Assembly (NCBI RefSeq): GCF_024713945.1
Contig: NC_134677.1
Span: 6,017,001-6,081,000 of the forward strand
Reading direction: 5' to 3'
Source of the DNA: Dermatophagoides farinae
Taxonomy: Eukaryota > Arthropoda > Arachnida > Sarcoptiformes > Pyroglyphidae
Length of the DNA: 64,000 nt
A model generated the notes under the pieces. It saw only the letters and a program-made list of their open reading frames with translations. It had not been told where the DNA came from and ran no database searches. This document shows, one piece after another, positions 51,027 to 61,509 of the stretch. Positions within the stretch are counted from its first letter, which is position 1; each line of letters begins with the position of its first letter. The translations under genes were made by a program, and so were the position numbers.

Positions 51027-51690
51027 TCAATTATGATTTCCAAATCTTTTGATGGCTTCTTCGAATGTTTTTAGAATTGGTCCGATCTCGATTTTATTAC
51101 TCATTTCATAACTAATGGAATAATATAACATTTAATTGAAATGAAATTATAAATGAAAAATTCTACAATATACTTACAGCTCATCTAGAAAATTTGTTGT
51201 ACTTCGCTTTCGTCGACGTCCAGCCGTCAGGTTAATTGTTCCTTGTGTCATCATCGTTGTCATCAATGTTCCCAACAATGGTATTAATAATGTTCCAAAA
51301 CCAATGACTATAATCAAAGGTACAATCCAACTATAATCAGATTTACCGGCAACATCGCCATAATATCTTTTATAATATATTGCCATATTTGATGGATTTT
51401 TAGTAATCAATGAATATATCGAAACTGTAAAGTACTCACCCATCAAGATAACCGTAACCATAATTATCATAGCCTCGTGATTTTGGTTGTTGCATAGCCA
51501 TCATATGAGCTTTCAGTTTGGAGATTAATTTATCCGTCATCTGTGTGAAAGTGGCCGTCGAATTAATATTATCCGAATGGATCATTGTGGCCATCGATGT
51601 TGTCACCAATAAAAACAGTATCCAAAACATTATTATCACTGGTAAATTCAAAATTTTTGATCTAATGGTTGTAAAATGTCTGATAGTCAA
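51027..51690 (-). CDS. Cluster protein 5: secreted/membrane protein with RRRKRS site, 174 aa
   Basis: Exons 51690-51440, 51366-51178 and 51111-51027 (phases 2, 2) total 525 nt. The signal peptide lies in ILNLPVIIMFWILFLLVTTS; a start at the internal ATG 51630 is also possible. A Gly/Tyr-rich linker (SRGYDNYGYGYLDG) precedes one hydrophobic segment (SWIVPLIIVIGFGTLLIPLL). GRRRKRSTTN follows, a furin-type dibasic cleavage consensus, then a short amphipathic tail (IGPILKTFEEAIKRF). No cysteines lie in the tail. The segment order matches cluster proteins 7 and 9 closely, so these three look like paralogues. If the basic site is cut, a peptide of about 45 residues would be released. Function unknown. 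Confidence 0.72.
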
Positions 51691-52243
51691 TCGACAAATG
51701 TGAAATTTGATATGATTGTTTGTTCTTTTTAACCGAATAAGTGAAACCGTTTCTTTTCATTTAATTTAAATTATCATCATCACCTTAATTGAAAAAAATT
51801 CTAAATCATTCAAATCAAAATATTATTATAGAGAGAAAATTCGCTTTTCACATTATATCAGTGTCTGATTTCTTTTTTTAAAAAAAATTTTCATTTTTTT
51901 AATACAATTATTTGGAATAATATAGATGTTCAGTGGAACAGAAAATTTTTGCACTAATTATTATCGGTGTTGCTATCATCACTCAGCCATGAATTCTATT
52001 GAATCCTTATTGTGGATAGAAAGACGAAGAAAAAGAAGAAAAAAAACAGGATGTCTGATTGATTGAACGATTGATTGTTCTATTACGGATTTTAGCCGAA
52101 TTAAATTCATTATTATTATTAAAGAAAATGATTACATTCGCTAAAACGGATTTCAATTTTTATTTTTAAATTAAAAAAAAATGTAATGAAAAAAATTAGT
52201 TAAAAACATTTATTATTATTTTTTTTTTAAATTTTTTCAAAAA
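51691..52243. other. Gap between cluster genes 5 and 6
   Basis: About 550 bp of AT-rich sequence with no visible exon; it should contain the promoter of cluster gene 5. Confidence 0.5.
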
Positions 52244-52603
52244 TTATAAAGAATTTAATGTTTTATTTGAATTCATCAATTTGATAGCAGGCAATGCTTT
52301 TTTCCGGTTTGGATTTCGATTGATAAATCGATTCGAAGCAACAATATAGGTAAGAAACGTACTGAATTGTGGTATTAGAAAACTACCCATTGTGGCCAAC
52401 AAACTGACAGCAAGAATTTCATATATATTCGCATCAGTATATTGACTTCGTTCAGGTAACAAAATTTTTGTTCGTTCAATATTCGATAATTTTGATCGTG
52501 TCGATAATGATCGAATTTGTAATGATTGATCATGATGATCGATTGGACAGCCAATGGTAAAAAACATGGGAAAACATAAAGAAATCCAGAAAAATTTCAT
52601 CAT
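52244..52603 (-). CDS. Cluster protein 6: small secreted/membrane protein, 119 aa, single exon
   Basis: I start at MMKFFWISLCFPMFFTIGC because this gives a standard signal peptide; in-frame codons further upstream would bury it. After a short polar linker there is one hydrophobic segment (ILAVSLLATMGSFLIPQFST), then a basic patch (NRNPNRKKALP) and a short Asn-rich end. It is the smallest member and has no introns. The layout matches the rest of the cluster, but no sequence motif beyond the LxxxGSFLIP type helix is shared clearly. It diverges from cluster gene 7 with 639 bp between the two ATGs. Confidence 0.6.
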   Translation of the reverse strand: MMKFFWISLCFPMFFTIGCPIDHHDQSLQIRSLSTRSKLSNIERTKILLPERSQYTDANIYEILAVSLLATMGSFLIPQFSTFLTYIVASNRFINRNPNRKKALPAIKLMNSNKTLNSL

Positions 52604-53242
52604 TTTTATTTGTCGTTTATTTTGTTGTTGTTTACAATTTTGGTTGGATACCCAACCAATGGTTGTTAATGACATTCGTTTAAATACTATTCTCTCGCAG
52701 TATCATCATATTATTATTTTTTTTGAGTTAATTAAAATTTTTTTTCTTATTTGATTTATCAAACATACGCCTTAGAATTGTAGTGTGGATGCAATTCACC
52801 TAAAGAATAGAGTAGAAAGCTGAAGAGAATTTTATCCTACACCTTTCAAAACATTCATAGACAAATGAATTGTGTATTATTGAAAAAAAAGTGTCATGAA
52901 AAACACATTAAATAATTTGATTCAATTCAAGTGAAAAATTCCATTTCATTCAAATGAATGAATGAATAATTTCAACCTTAATTTTGTTGTAGTATACTAG
53001 ATGTATATGTTCCGGTCATGATCATTGGGTTTCATTGTTGTCGTTCGACAAAAAATATAGTAGTAACAAAGTTGATATTATGACCCAACTTTTTTTATTA
53101 TTATTAAAAGGTTAGTCGTTTATGTTTATGTTTATGTTGTTGTCATAAATGATGATGATTATTTTGACAATCATCATCATTTATAATTTGCTCATCATCG
53201 TGTAGTCGTCATTCAGCTCAACAATTTCCATTGATAATAATC
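52604..53242. other. Divergent promoter interval of cluster genes 6 and 7
   Basis: 639 bp between two divergent cluster genes. It contains an inverted ATCATC/GATGAT arrangement near 53147-53188 able to pair on itself. Shared regulation is possible but not shown. Confidence 0.4.
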
Positions 53243-53925
53243 ATGAATTTTTTAATTAAATCAAAATTTTTGATTTTATTTTTATTTAATTATTTATGTT
53301 TTACATCATCATTGAAGTATTTTATGACACAAGATGATCTTCGTCATCGTATTGAACATCAATCAAAATTATCATCAATACAACCAAAGGAAAAACTTCA
53401 AACATCAAATTCGAATCTATTCTATATTGAAGAAAGTGGTGATACACATTCAATGGTTACACCGATGGTTGATTATGGTCATCATCATAGTTTACATGAT
53501 AGTGGTTATAATATGGCACCGGAAAAAAAACATTCAAAATTTTTCTCAGAAGAAATAAGTTTCGTTGTAGCCGTCGTTACATTAGCTGTTTTTCTTTGTT
53601 TTTTATCGTAAGTATGAAAATCGGTTTTTTTAAATTTTTATTTTAATTGAAGATGATTTCGATTTTTTCCCAACATCCACAATTCTTAAGATCGGTTTTT
53701 ATACCTTTAGCTTTTCTATTTTTCTTCAATGGTGGTATACTTCCTTTTGGTGGTGGTCTTAATAGCTTGTTTCCCATAACAAATACGATCACAGCTGGCG
53801 GTGTTGGATCTATGGTAATGGGAAAACGAAGACGAAAACGATCATCATCGACAAATGATCGAGATACAAGTTTATATGATCAATATTTTGATCTTTTTTA
53901 TTCAGCAATGAAAAAATTTCAATAA
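53243..53925 (+). CDS. Cluster protein 7: secreted/membrane protein with KRRRKRS site, 199 aa
   Basis: Exons 53243-53607 and 53691-53925 join at phase 2 (600 nt). The signal peptide is MNFLIKSKFLILFLFNYLCF. A polar linker leads to a hydrophobic pair that spans the splice junction (FVVAVVTLAVFLCFL, then VFIPLAFLFFF). A Gly-rich loop (GGGLNSLFPITNTITAGG) follows, then GKRRRKRSSS, and a short helical tail (DQYFDLFYSAMKKF). Polybasic site and tail correspond to GRRRKRSTTN and the tail of cluster protein 5. I chose the acceptor at 53690 because the nearer one (after AATTGAAG) gives an immediate stop. Paralogy with proteins 5 and 9 is likely; function unknown. Confidence 0.72.
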
Positions 53926-54044
53926 TTAATTTCAAAATTTAAAAAACATTTATTTTATATCATAAACATAAATTTTTTATTCAAATAGAAAAAAAAATTA
54001 TTAACATATCACGAATATGAAAACATAAACTAACTGTCCATTAA

Positions 54045-54563
54045 TCATGATGATGATGATGATGATGATGATTGTTTATAAATTGGCACTTTTGTTTGTC
54101 GTGCCCGATTTAAGGCATCTAATAAGGTTTCACGATCTAAATATGAAGATGATGGTTGATTTCCATCAACATCCATTCTTCGATTCGGTATACGAAATAA
54201 ATTAATTATTGGTTTAACAACGATACCAAACGGTAATGTCCAATAGGCCACCTCTAAACTATGTAATATGGTCACTAAAAGCGCTGGATCCGTCACGAAA
54301 GAAGTGATTGTGCTAAATATACTTTGTCCCTCTTTCTTATCGATCATCGATGTGAAATCACCCATTCTTTTAACCACGGATAAATTTGGATTTTGATACA
54401 GCTGCTGTTGTTGTTGTTGTTGTTGCTGCTGTTGTTGTTGATATTGTTGCTGTTGCTGTAATCGTTGTCTTAGAAAAAATGTTGCTGAGGTATATGAAAA
54501 ACATTGAGAAATAATTAGCAAAACCATCAAACATGTGATCAATGATCGACAATGTTGATCCAT
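54045..54563 (-). CDS. Cluster protein 8: secreted protein with polyglutamine, 172 aa, single exon
   Basis: The start MDQHCRSLITCLMVLLIIS gives a signal peptide. A polyglutamine stretch of about 25 residues, broken by Tyr and Leu, occupies roughly residues 35-60. A hydrophobic segment follows (LEVAYWTLPFGIVVKPIINL), then RIPNRRM, and a helix with DRETLLDALNRARQTK. The protein ends in a poly-Ser run encoded by a TCA microsatellite next to the stop, so its length is likely to vary between individuals. Layout fits the cluster; the RRRKRS site is reduced to NRR. Confidence 0.65.
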   Translation of the reverse strand: MDQHCRSLITCLMVLLIISQCFSYTSATFFLRQRLQQQQQYQQQQQQQQQQQQQLYQNPNLSVVKRMGDFTSMIDKKEGQSIFSTITSFVTDPALLVTILHSLEVAYWTLPFGIVVKPIINLFRIPNRRMDVDGNQPSSSYLDRETLLDALNRARQTKVPIYKQSSSSSSSS

Positions 54564-55665
54564 CTTGATTAATAACAAACAACAATTGATAAAAGAAAAA
54601 TTTCAAAAAAAAATAATGTAAAAATTGTTCAATGTTTTAAAAAATTATTAAACATTTCAAATTTGTCAACGACGTTGAACAGCATAAAAAATCGATCCGT
54701 AATCATTGTACATGTCGATCATAATGTTATCCGGAACATGTTCATTGTATATGAGTATGCAATAAAAAAAACCATTTGAAATGCAAACAAGTCAAAAAAA
54801 AAATTATGTGTCTGAAACATTTTATTATTTATTATTGTGTTTGACAGTTTGTTGTTATTATTATTGTTGCAGTAAACATTGACCAAAAAGGAACGATTGT
54901 AGAAAGAAGAAAAAATAAATAAATTTCTCATTCCCTCCCCCAATCTACTAGTCTTCAAATAACGGGTCGAACAATGTACACAAAAAAAAGAAATTAGAAC
55001 TGGTTTCTTTATAATTTTTTTTTCTTCGTTTTCCTATCCCATTCACATTTCCTAAATACAATTTGTTTTTCTTTGTTCAAAATACTCTATCGTGTTTCTT
55101 CTTCCACAATTTTCTCAAACAAAAAAAAAACTTTTTTTTCTAATTTTAAGTATTTTGGGTCAAGTCAAAAAACCATATATACCAAAAAAAGAACGATTAA
55201 CTCCTTTGGTATAAATTCGGTTTTAAACTCTAAGCACACACAATGCAGATGATATAAACGTGTTTGTGTACGTATGACGTCCATAATTATTCATATGAAA
55301 TACCATGTTCATATTTATTCCACCTTCGAATGCAAATTATTCATTTGTTTGAATTTATTCAAACAAATAAATCGGGCACACAAACACACAATTCATAATG
55401 ATATGATTTTCGAATACAAATATGTCGGTCATTATTGTTTTCTTTAGATTGTCAAATCAAGAAAATCAAATTCTTTTGAATTTTAAATCGATTATCACTA
55501 ATATAGGAAATACTATTGAGTGTGAATTTAATTGAATTCGAATGGAAAAAAATCATTGAAAAAAATGGATTTAAAAAATGAAATTTTTAATATTAATCTT
55601 TTTTGGATCAGGAAACAATGTGTGTTTTTTTTTCGTTTGTTTGAAATATAAATCGTTTTATCCAG
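54564..55665. other. Gap between cluster genes 8 and 9
   Basis: About 1.1 kb of AT-rich sequence. A 79-codon open frame near 54719-54958 has no signal peptide or recognisable domain and is not called. Confidence 0.5.
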
Positions 55666-56339
55666 TTAATGTTGATCGATTGTTGCATTATTTTCGGATG
55701 AAATATTTTGTTTGTTCATCATTCGTAAAAAATTTCGCATTGCCCATTCAAACAATTCATCATTAAAAAGATGATGATTGTAGGGAACGCTCTTTGTAAT
55801 CGACAAACTTCGACGTCTACGTCGACGACCAGCACCAGTTGGAAAAAATTGCTTTTGTGATAAAATAAATCAGATTTTTTTTCTTTTAAAACGATCCTTT
55901 TTTTCTATGGATTCACATTTGACTTACCTGTATGACGTAGATACCAATCGGTATAAGTGGCATTATTAATGATGATAAGCCTAGCATACCAATTGTGGGC
56001 AAAGCAATCAAAGCTGAATAAATCGACCAATGATAAATGATCAATTAGGTTAATCAATTATTTTTATGCAAAATATTTACCAATGATGATTAATGGATCT
56101 ACCATGAATGATGCGGCACGTTCATTTGAATCAATCGAAGATTGAGTTACGGGTAATAGTTCTGGTGCTTGTTGCTGTGATTGAAAGGGTAATTGTTGTT
56201 GACCATTTGTAACTACAAAATATTTTCCTGGTGAACTACTTTGTGCTGAAACTCTTCTAATATTTGATGCGAATGAAATTGGTATATTTATGGAGAAATA
56301 TGCAATCAAAATTACATAGAAAAATGATAAATGATTCAT
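55666..56339 (-). CDS. Cluster protein 9: secreted/membrane protein with GRRRRRRS site, 176 aa
   Basis: Exons 56339-56081, 56013-55928 and 55851-55666 (phases 1, 0) total 531 nt. The signal peptide is MNHLSFFYVILIAYFSINIP. A Gln/Pro/Ser linker leads to MVDPLIIIG, and exon 2 encodes a Gly/Pro-rich helix (LPTIGMLGLSSLIMPLIPIG). Exon 3 starts QFFPTGAGRRRRRRSLS, a strong furin-type site, and ends with an amphipathic helix (NDELFEWAMRNFLRMMNKQ). This helix-then-polybasic-then-helix order is the same as in proteins 5 and 7. No cysteine lies in the tail. Function unknown. Confidence 0.74.
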
Positions 56340-56562
56340 ATTGAAAGTATGTTGTTGTGTACAAATGCAACAATCTGATCAAGTCGAGTATCATAGATAA
56401 AATGAAACAACAATCTTCTGAATCACAAGAAAATTAAAGAAGATTCTCAATGAAAAAAATAAAGAAAATTTATTCATCTAAATAGATTGTGTTAATTAGA
56501 ATAAAGATTACAATAGAAATTGAGGTTTCACCAGCCTTATTATTGATCGTTCTAATTAACGG

Positions 56563-57187
56563 TCATCCAACATTTGTTAGATTGTTCCACATTGGTGACA
56601 ATATTTTCCATATCATTTGTTGCTGTGTTAAAAGACTGCTGTTGTTCCCATTTTTCACTGTTGCATGCGGCGATTGAAGTAGACCTTGAAATTCAATATG
56701 GACAATAAAAAAATATGCAAAGAAAAAACAAACAATTTTTACCAATTGTTTCCGCAATCTGTATGATATAATAAACACTTTTCAATCCGGACGGTATCAT
56801 CAACAATATGGTCAAAATCGGAATAAACATCATAGCAAACGACGTAATTAGCCAATCGGATATGATGGATTTTTTGCGGATGATCATCATATGTCTTCGG
56901 TGATTGGCATTTAAAATGAATGGTAAAGTATTATTCAATTTTGTTGAATGAATGTTTTTTACATTCCAATTGACGAAAGGATTTGAAACGTGAATAGGTT
57001 TTTCAATCATTTTGGCGATGTTACTATTTATAGTGGATGAGGAAGTTTTTGCAAACAATATATTGGATTTTTTCTCCGGATATTTTAAGATGTTTCGTTG
57101 AAACAGGCACCAAATCAATTGTATTTGATAGTTAGAATAGAAACATAATAGTATGAACATCATCATTATATAATAATCAATGTACAT
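56563..57187 (-). CDS. Cluster protein 10: secreted/membrane protein, 188 aa, two exons
   Basis: Exons 57187-56743 and 56684-56563 join at phase 1 (567 nt). The N-terminus has a hydrophobic signal segment (YYIMMMFILLCFYSNYQIQL) that could also act as an anchor. After a Ser/Asn linker and a basic patch (HRRHMMIIRKK) comes a helix (SFAMMFIPILTILLMIPSGL), and the second exon adds a short polar-amphipathic tail (MIWKILSPMWNNLTNVG). The helix has the I-P-x-L-x-x-L-x-x-I-P rhythm of its neighbours. Here the basic patch precedes the helix instead of following it. Function unknown. Confidence 0.65.
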
Positions 57188-57473
57188 TTTTTTTTATTTT
57201 GAAATTCATCAATGATTCATCAACGGCATCTAAAAACTAATGATTGAATCTACTGACTAGATCAATGGTTTTTATTTTATATTATAAGACCTTTATCGAC
57301 AAGCAAAAATTCGAAACCCAAAAATTCAATCAAGGATGAAATGATCAGAAAAAAATGTCATCATTTTCTATCAATTGTTGTCATCAGAATCATATCATTT
57401 TTTTTTATTGTAACCATAATAATTTCATCAAAATATCAAAAGCCTGAATGAATTCTAATTCAATCGAAATTGT

Positions 57474-58172
57474 TCATTCATGCTGTTTGCCGATTTGTTG
57501 TTGTTGTTGTTGTTGTTGCTGCTGCTCATCATAAGGATAATTATACTTGTCCATAGCTTTATTATAAAGGTGTAATAACAATGGTCCTGTTTTTGATGGA
57601 TATGATGATGAAGTTGTCAAATCTGTTCGTCTCCAAATATTCGCCATGTTATCCATTGCCATTGAATTTTTATCATCAATCCTATAATGACCATATGGAA
57701 ATGCTAATAAAAGTTCTGTATAGATCAGTAAAACAAGATCCATGTAACCTGTGTGTGGCGGAAAAAATTAAATTACCTTTTTCTGCAAAAAATAATCCCA
57801 ATGTTAATAATCGTAATAGAAAATAGCCAACACTGAATGATAAAGCCATTGGTACAATGCCATTCATAACGTGTGGTGCTGGTGAATAATAATTAATTCA
57901 TTCAATAGAAAAAAATGACAACTTTTTTTCATTCATAATCGCTTACCTAATAAAATTGGATCGATAGGCTTACCTGGCATATAACGCATTCCATATGGAT
58001 TTGGAAAAGAAAATTTTGGTATTGGTGGTGGTGCAGAAAACGTAGACATCATATTATAATTTGGAACCATACGAGAACTCATTGGTTCATTCGTTATGTT
58101 TTCATTTTGTGCCCAACAAGCAAAGATTGACAAGTTTGTCAATATAAACACATATGGTATTAGTTTATTCAT
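57474..58172 (-). CDS. Cluster protein 11: secreted/membrane protein with polyglutamine end, three exons
   Basis: Exons 58172-57947, 57878-57777 and 57748-57474 (phases 1, 1) would give 603 nt, 200 residues. The signal peptide is MNKLIPYVFILTNLSIFACW; a Pro/Met/Phe-rich linker ends in DPILLG, like DPLIIIG of protein 9. Exon 2 is a helix (VPMALSFSVGYFLLRLLTLG). Exon 3 has YMDLVLLIYTELLLAFPYGH, WRRTD, and a poly-Gln run before the stop. The second intron would be only 28 bp (GTAATT...CACACAG). If it is not spliced, translation runs on in another frame and ends at 57682. I favour splicing because exon 3 keeps a sensible hydrophobic frame, but this is the least certain junction in the cluster. 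Confidence 0.58.
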
Positions 58173-58552
58173 TTTAATAATTTAGATTCGTTTGCTGTTG
58201 TCAACTTGATAAGTGATGAACAAAAAATGATCAAATTTTTAGACTAAACAACGTTATTTATAAGATATTGTCTGATAAAAAAGGTGTCATATTTCTGAAA
58301 TAAAAATGTAATCTATTCATACTATATTGTCGCCATTGTCATAACATTATAATTAATTCAACATCCGGTCAACATGGTGATGGTCAAACTTATGTGTAAA
58401 CATTATGTTTCTAACAGATGTCTATTTGAATAAACAAAACGATTCATGTGATACTGTGTATATAAATGGATGCTCCATTTTTTTCTCTGAGTAGTTTTTC
58501 AGTACAAATTCTTTTCAACATTCATTGCATTAACCATAACAAAAAAAACACG
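58173..58552. other. Divergent interval between cluster gene 11 and TMEM220
   Basis: 380 bp between two divergent start codons; AT-rich. No exon is visible, and it should contain both promoters. Confidence 0.45.
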
Positions 58553-59095
58553 ATGACCAATTGGCGTATTTCCAATGCGATCATGACCGCATTTTTTGCT
58601 ATGGCTACATATGTACAACATAATGATGATCATCCAATTTTTTGGATGCTTGTTTATGCGTTACCTTGTTCGATAACCTTTTCAATGATGATTGATTTAA
58701 AATTATGTCACACAATTCATATGCAAAGATTTTTATTATTGCTATTAAATATGTATTTATTTTTCTCCATCTATCTTTTTATTCGTGCTATAAAAGTTGT
58801 GATTGAAAACAATCATTATAATCTACTTGAATTTCAAGAATGTAAAGAATTATTCGGAATTCTCATCATTGAATGTTGGTTAATGATTTGTATATATGTT
58901 ATTAATATACGAACACCACTTGAAGCATGGATGACTTCTGTATCGAAATTGGTCATTTTTTTACTCAGTATTTCACCCATATTGTTATGGATATATCATG
59001 GTTGTTTTCGGATATTCATATCAAATTCAAATAACACCGATATCAGGACAATCGTCATTGGGCGCAATAATTTTTCAAATTTAACTGCAATATAG
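58553..59095 (+). CDS. TMEM220: TMEM220 family four-helix membrane protein, 180 aa, single exon
   Basis: TMEM220 is a conserved membrane protein of unknown biochemical role. The start MTNWRISNAIMTAFFAMATY and VQHNDDHPIFWMLVYALP match human LWRLCNGLMAAFFALAALVQ and VQVNDPDAEVWVVVYTIP. Later, LLEFQECKELFGILIIECWL matches the human EEGRELSGLVIITAW region. Helices lie at about residues 6-22, 30-50, 60-80, 105-125 and 140-165. It is 20 residues longer than the human protein, mostly at the C-terminus. An in-frame ATG 87 bp upstream exists, but the family start fits 58553. It is intronless here. Confidence 0.88.
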   Translation: MTNWRISNAIMTAFFAMATYVQHNDDHPIFWMLVYALPCSITFSMMIDLKLCHTIHMQRFLLLLLNMYLFFSIYLFIRAIKVVIENNHYNLLEFQECKELFGILIIECWLMICIYVINIRTPLEAWMTSVSKLVIFLLSISPILLWIYHGCFRIFISNSNNTDIRTIVIGRNNFSNLTAI

Positions 59096-59271
59096 TCGCC
59101 ATCTAGGACAATATGAAACAACTATTCGTGGGGTGATCAACCGCTACAATTATCATAATATCACAAGGACTTGATGAGAGTGAAAAAAATACCTTCGTTT
59201 TTTGCAGTTTTTTTCGCATCAATATTAAATGTTTACATTGTAAAAGAAAAATAAAACAATTTTCATCCAAA

Positions 59272-60765
59272 ATGTTTCCATTCATTCGAAATGTTTGTTC
59301 CAAGGTATTATCTTGTTTATTTTTTTCGAATAAATTCATTGTCATTCATTTTTTTTGATAGAATCTTAATATTTTGAATCAATTATGTAAAAAATCTGTA
59401 CAAATATGTACCCAACGAACTTTGGCCTCATCACACTTACCATTGAATATACTCAGTGAAGAAGAACTTGCATTTAAAGAATTAGCCGCAAAGATTTCCA
59501 ATGAAAAAATTGCACCATTAGTTCGGAAAATGGATAATGAAAACAAACTCGATCCTAATATCATTAAATTATTGTTCGAAAATGGGGTATGTAGTTGAAT
59601 GAATTTAAATATTAAAGTTTTAAAATTCTGCTCAATTAAAGTTCATGGGTATTGAAATTGATCCTGAATATGGTGGCACTGGAGCATCATTTGTATCTGC
59701 TATCATTGTAATCGAAGAACTTGCTAAAGTTGATCCATCGGTTAGTGTGTTCTGTGATGTTCAAAATACGCTTGTTGCTCTTAATTTCAAATATTATGCA
59801 TCTGAAGAATTGAAAGAAAAATATTTTCCAAGAATAGCTCAGGATACGGTAATATTTATCCATTTCGTTTCATAGGTTGAGATTCGATTATTTATATTTT
59901 AGGTGGGTGCATTTTGTCTTTCAGAAGCTGGATCTGGTTCCGATGCATTTGCGATGAAAACCAAAGCAGAAAAGAAAGGCGATTACTTTGTAATTAATGG
60001 AGAAAAATGTTGGATTACAAATGCTGGACATGCTGGATTTTTTGTTGTTTTTGCCAATGCCGATCCTTCAATTGGGTACAAAGGTATCACTTCATTTGTT
60101 GTTGATCGTGATACACCTGGTTTAACTGTGGCTAAACCTGAAGATAAATTGGGAATACGAGCTTCAAGTACATGTCCTGTGATATTCGAAGATGTAAAAG
60201 TTCATGAATCGCAAGTTTTAGGCAAAGTTGGCCAAGGTTATAAATATGCAATACAGACGCTAAATGAAGGTCGAATTGGTATTGGCGCCCAAATGCTTGG
60301 ATTGGCTGAAGGAGTGTTCGATCATGCTGTCAAATATACGCTAGAACGAAAACAATTTGGTCAAAGCATTTTTGAATTTCAGGTTTGATTTACGATTCAT
60401 TTATTCCATTATACAATGTTAAAATGGTTTTTTCACTTCATCAGGGAATGCAACATCAGATCGCAAAAGTTGCCACAGAAATAGAAGCGGCCAAATTGTT
60501 GGTTTATAATGCAGCAAGATTGTCCGAATCTGGTCGTCCATTTATAAAAGAGGCAGCAATGGCCAAATTATATGCTTCCGAAGTGGCAGCGTCTGCCAGT
60601 TCAAAAGCAATCGAATGGGTTGCTGGTGTTGGATTTACTAAAGACTATCCATTCGAAAAATATTACCGTGATGCAAAGATTGGTGCCATTTATGAAGGAA
60701 CGTCAAATATTCAGCTAAACACTATTGCCCGTTTGGTTGCCAATGAGATTAAAGAAAAAGAATGA
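59272..60765 (+). CDS. ACADSB: Short/branched-chain acyl-CoA dehydrogenase, mitochondrial, 421 aa, five exons
   Basis: ACADSB oxidises 2-methylbutyryl-CoA in isoleucine breakdown, using FAD and passing electrons to ETF in the mitochondrial matrix. Exons: 59272-59304, 59362-59586, 59642-59848, 59903-60382 and 60445-60765, all at phase 0 (1266 nt). The first exon gives a presequence ([11 protein letters not shown]). Then come [35 protein letters not shown] (FAD and substrate loop), [33 protein letters not shown], and [18 protein letters not shown]. The C-terminal domain has [40 protein letters not shown] and [18 protein letters not shown], where the Glu of YEGTS is the expected catalytic base. 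Length is close to human (432). The gene looks complete and normal. Confidence 0.95.
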
Positions 60766-61443
60766 ATCAAATCATTTGTTGTATTCTACAGCAGATAATT
60801 CAATTGTATTTTGTCTATTTTATCATAATAGAATTTTTTATTTCATTTTCTCTTTAAATAACAAGCAAAAAAAAAGATGATTAAAACAAATCACAATCTC
60901 TTTTTTTCCTGTCGAATTAATGGTGTAATTAAATGTCTTTTTTTTCTCATTGACTAAACAGTGATTTATATAAAAACCTTTAACTATTAGTCGTCGTTGT
61001 CGTAGTCATTCGTTGAAGAATTGAATAAAGTTTTTCTTTGGTTTGATGATCTATCATATAATAGGTTCAGGAAGTCTATCTATTCCCATAAGTTTCCTCT
61101 TTTTTTCCCTTTAGTGTTAATTTGATATAGTTTGAACATTTTCTTTAGGACTTAGGAATCGTTACCAGTACATACACACGGGTATATATAGAAAAAGATA
61201 CATTTACAGAATCCCGGTTTGTCATTGGAGCTCACCCCCACCAACAAAAAAAAACAGACAAACAGTAAACGAGCATTATATTTACGAAATCGTGATGATG
61301 ATGATGATGATGATAACAGCTGTTCAATTTTAGTAATATGCCAATGGAATAAAGAGAGGAATAAAACTATTGAGAAATAGAAAAAAAAGATAGATTCAGA
61401 ATAGAGGATTCAAATTATAATAAAAGTCTCTGGAGAGAATATT

Positions 61444-61444
<1 letters not shown>

Positions 61445-61487
<43 letters not shown>

Positions 61488-61509
61488 TCTCTTTTTCCTT
61501 TTCCCTCTC
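61445..61509. repeat. Long (CT)n homopyrimidine tract
   Basis: Sixty-five consecutive pyrimidines, the first 38 or so a pure CT repeat, followed by TTCTCTTTCTC-like sequence. It is the longest pure pyrimidine run in the window. Confidence 0.9.

Noticed and set aside
54719-54958. 79-codon minus-strand open frame in the cluster
   Set aside because: Its hydrophobic stretch is near the C-terminus, there is no signal peptide, and it is rich in Asn from an AAT repeat.
41128-58172. Assignment of the cluster to the Osiris family
   Set aside because: Osiris proteins have a two-cysteine region, a DUF1676 domain and an AQxLAY motif; I see none of these in the eleven proteins.
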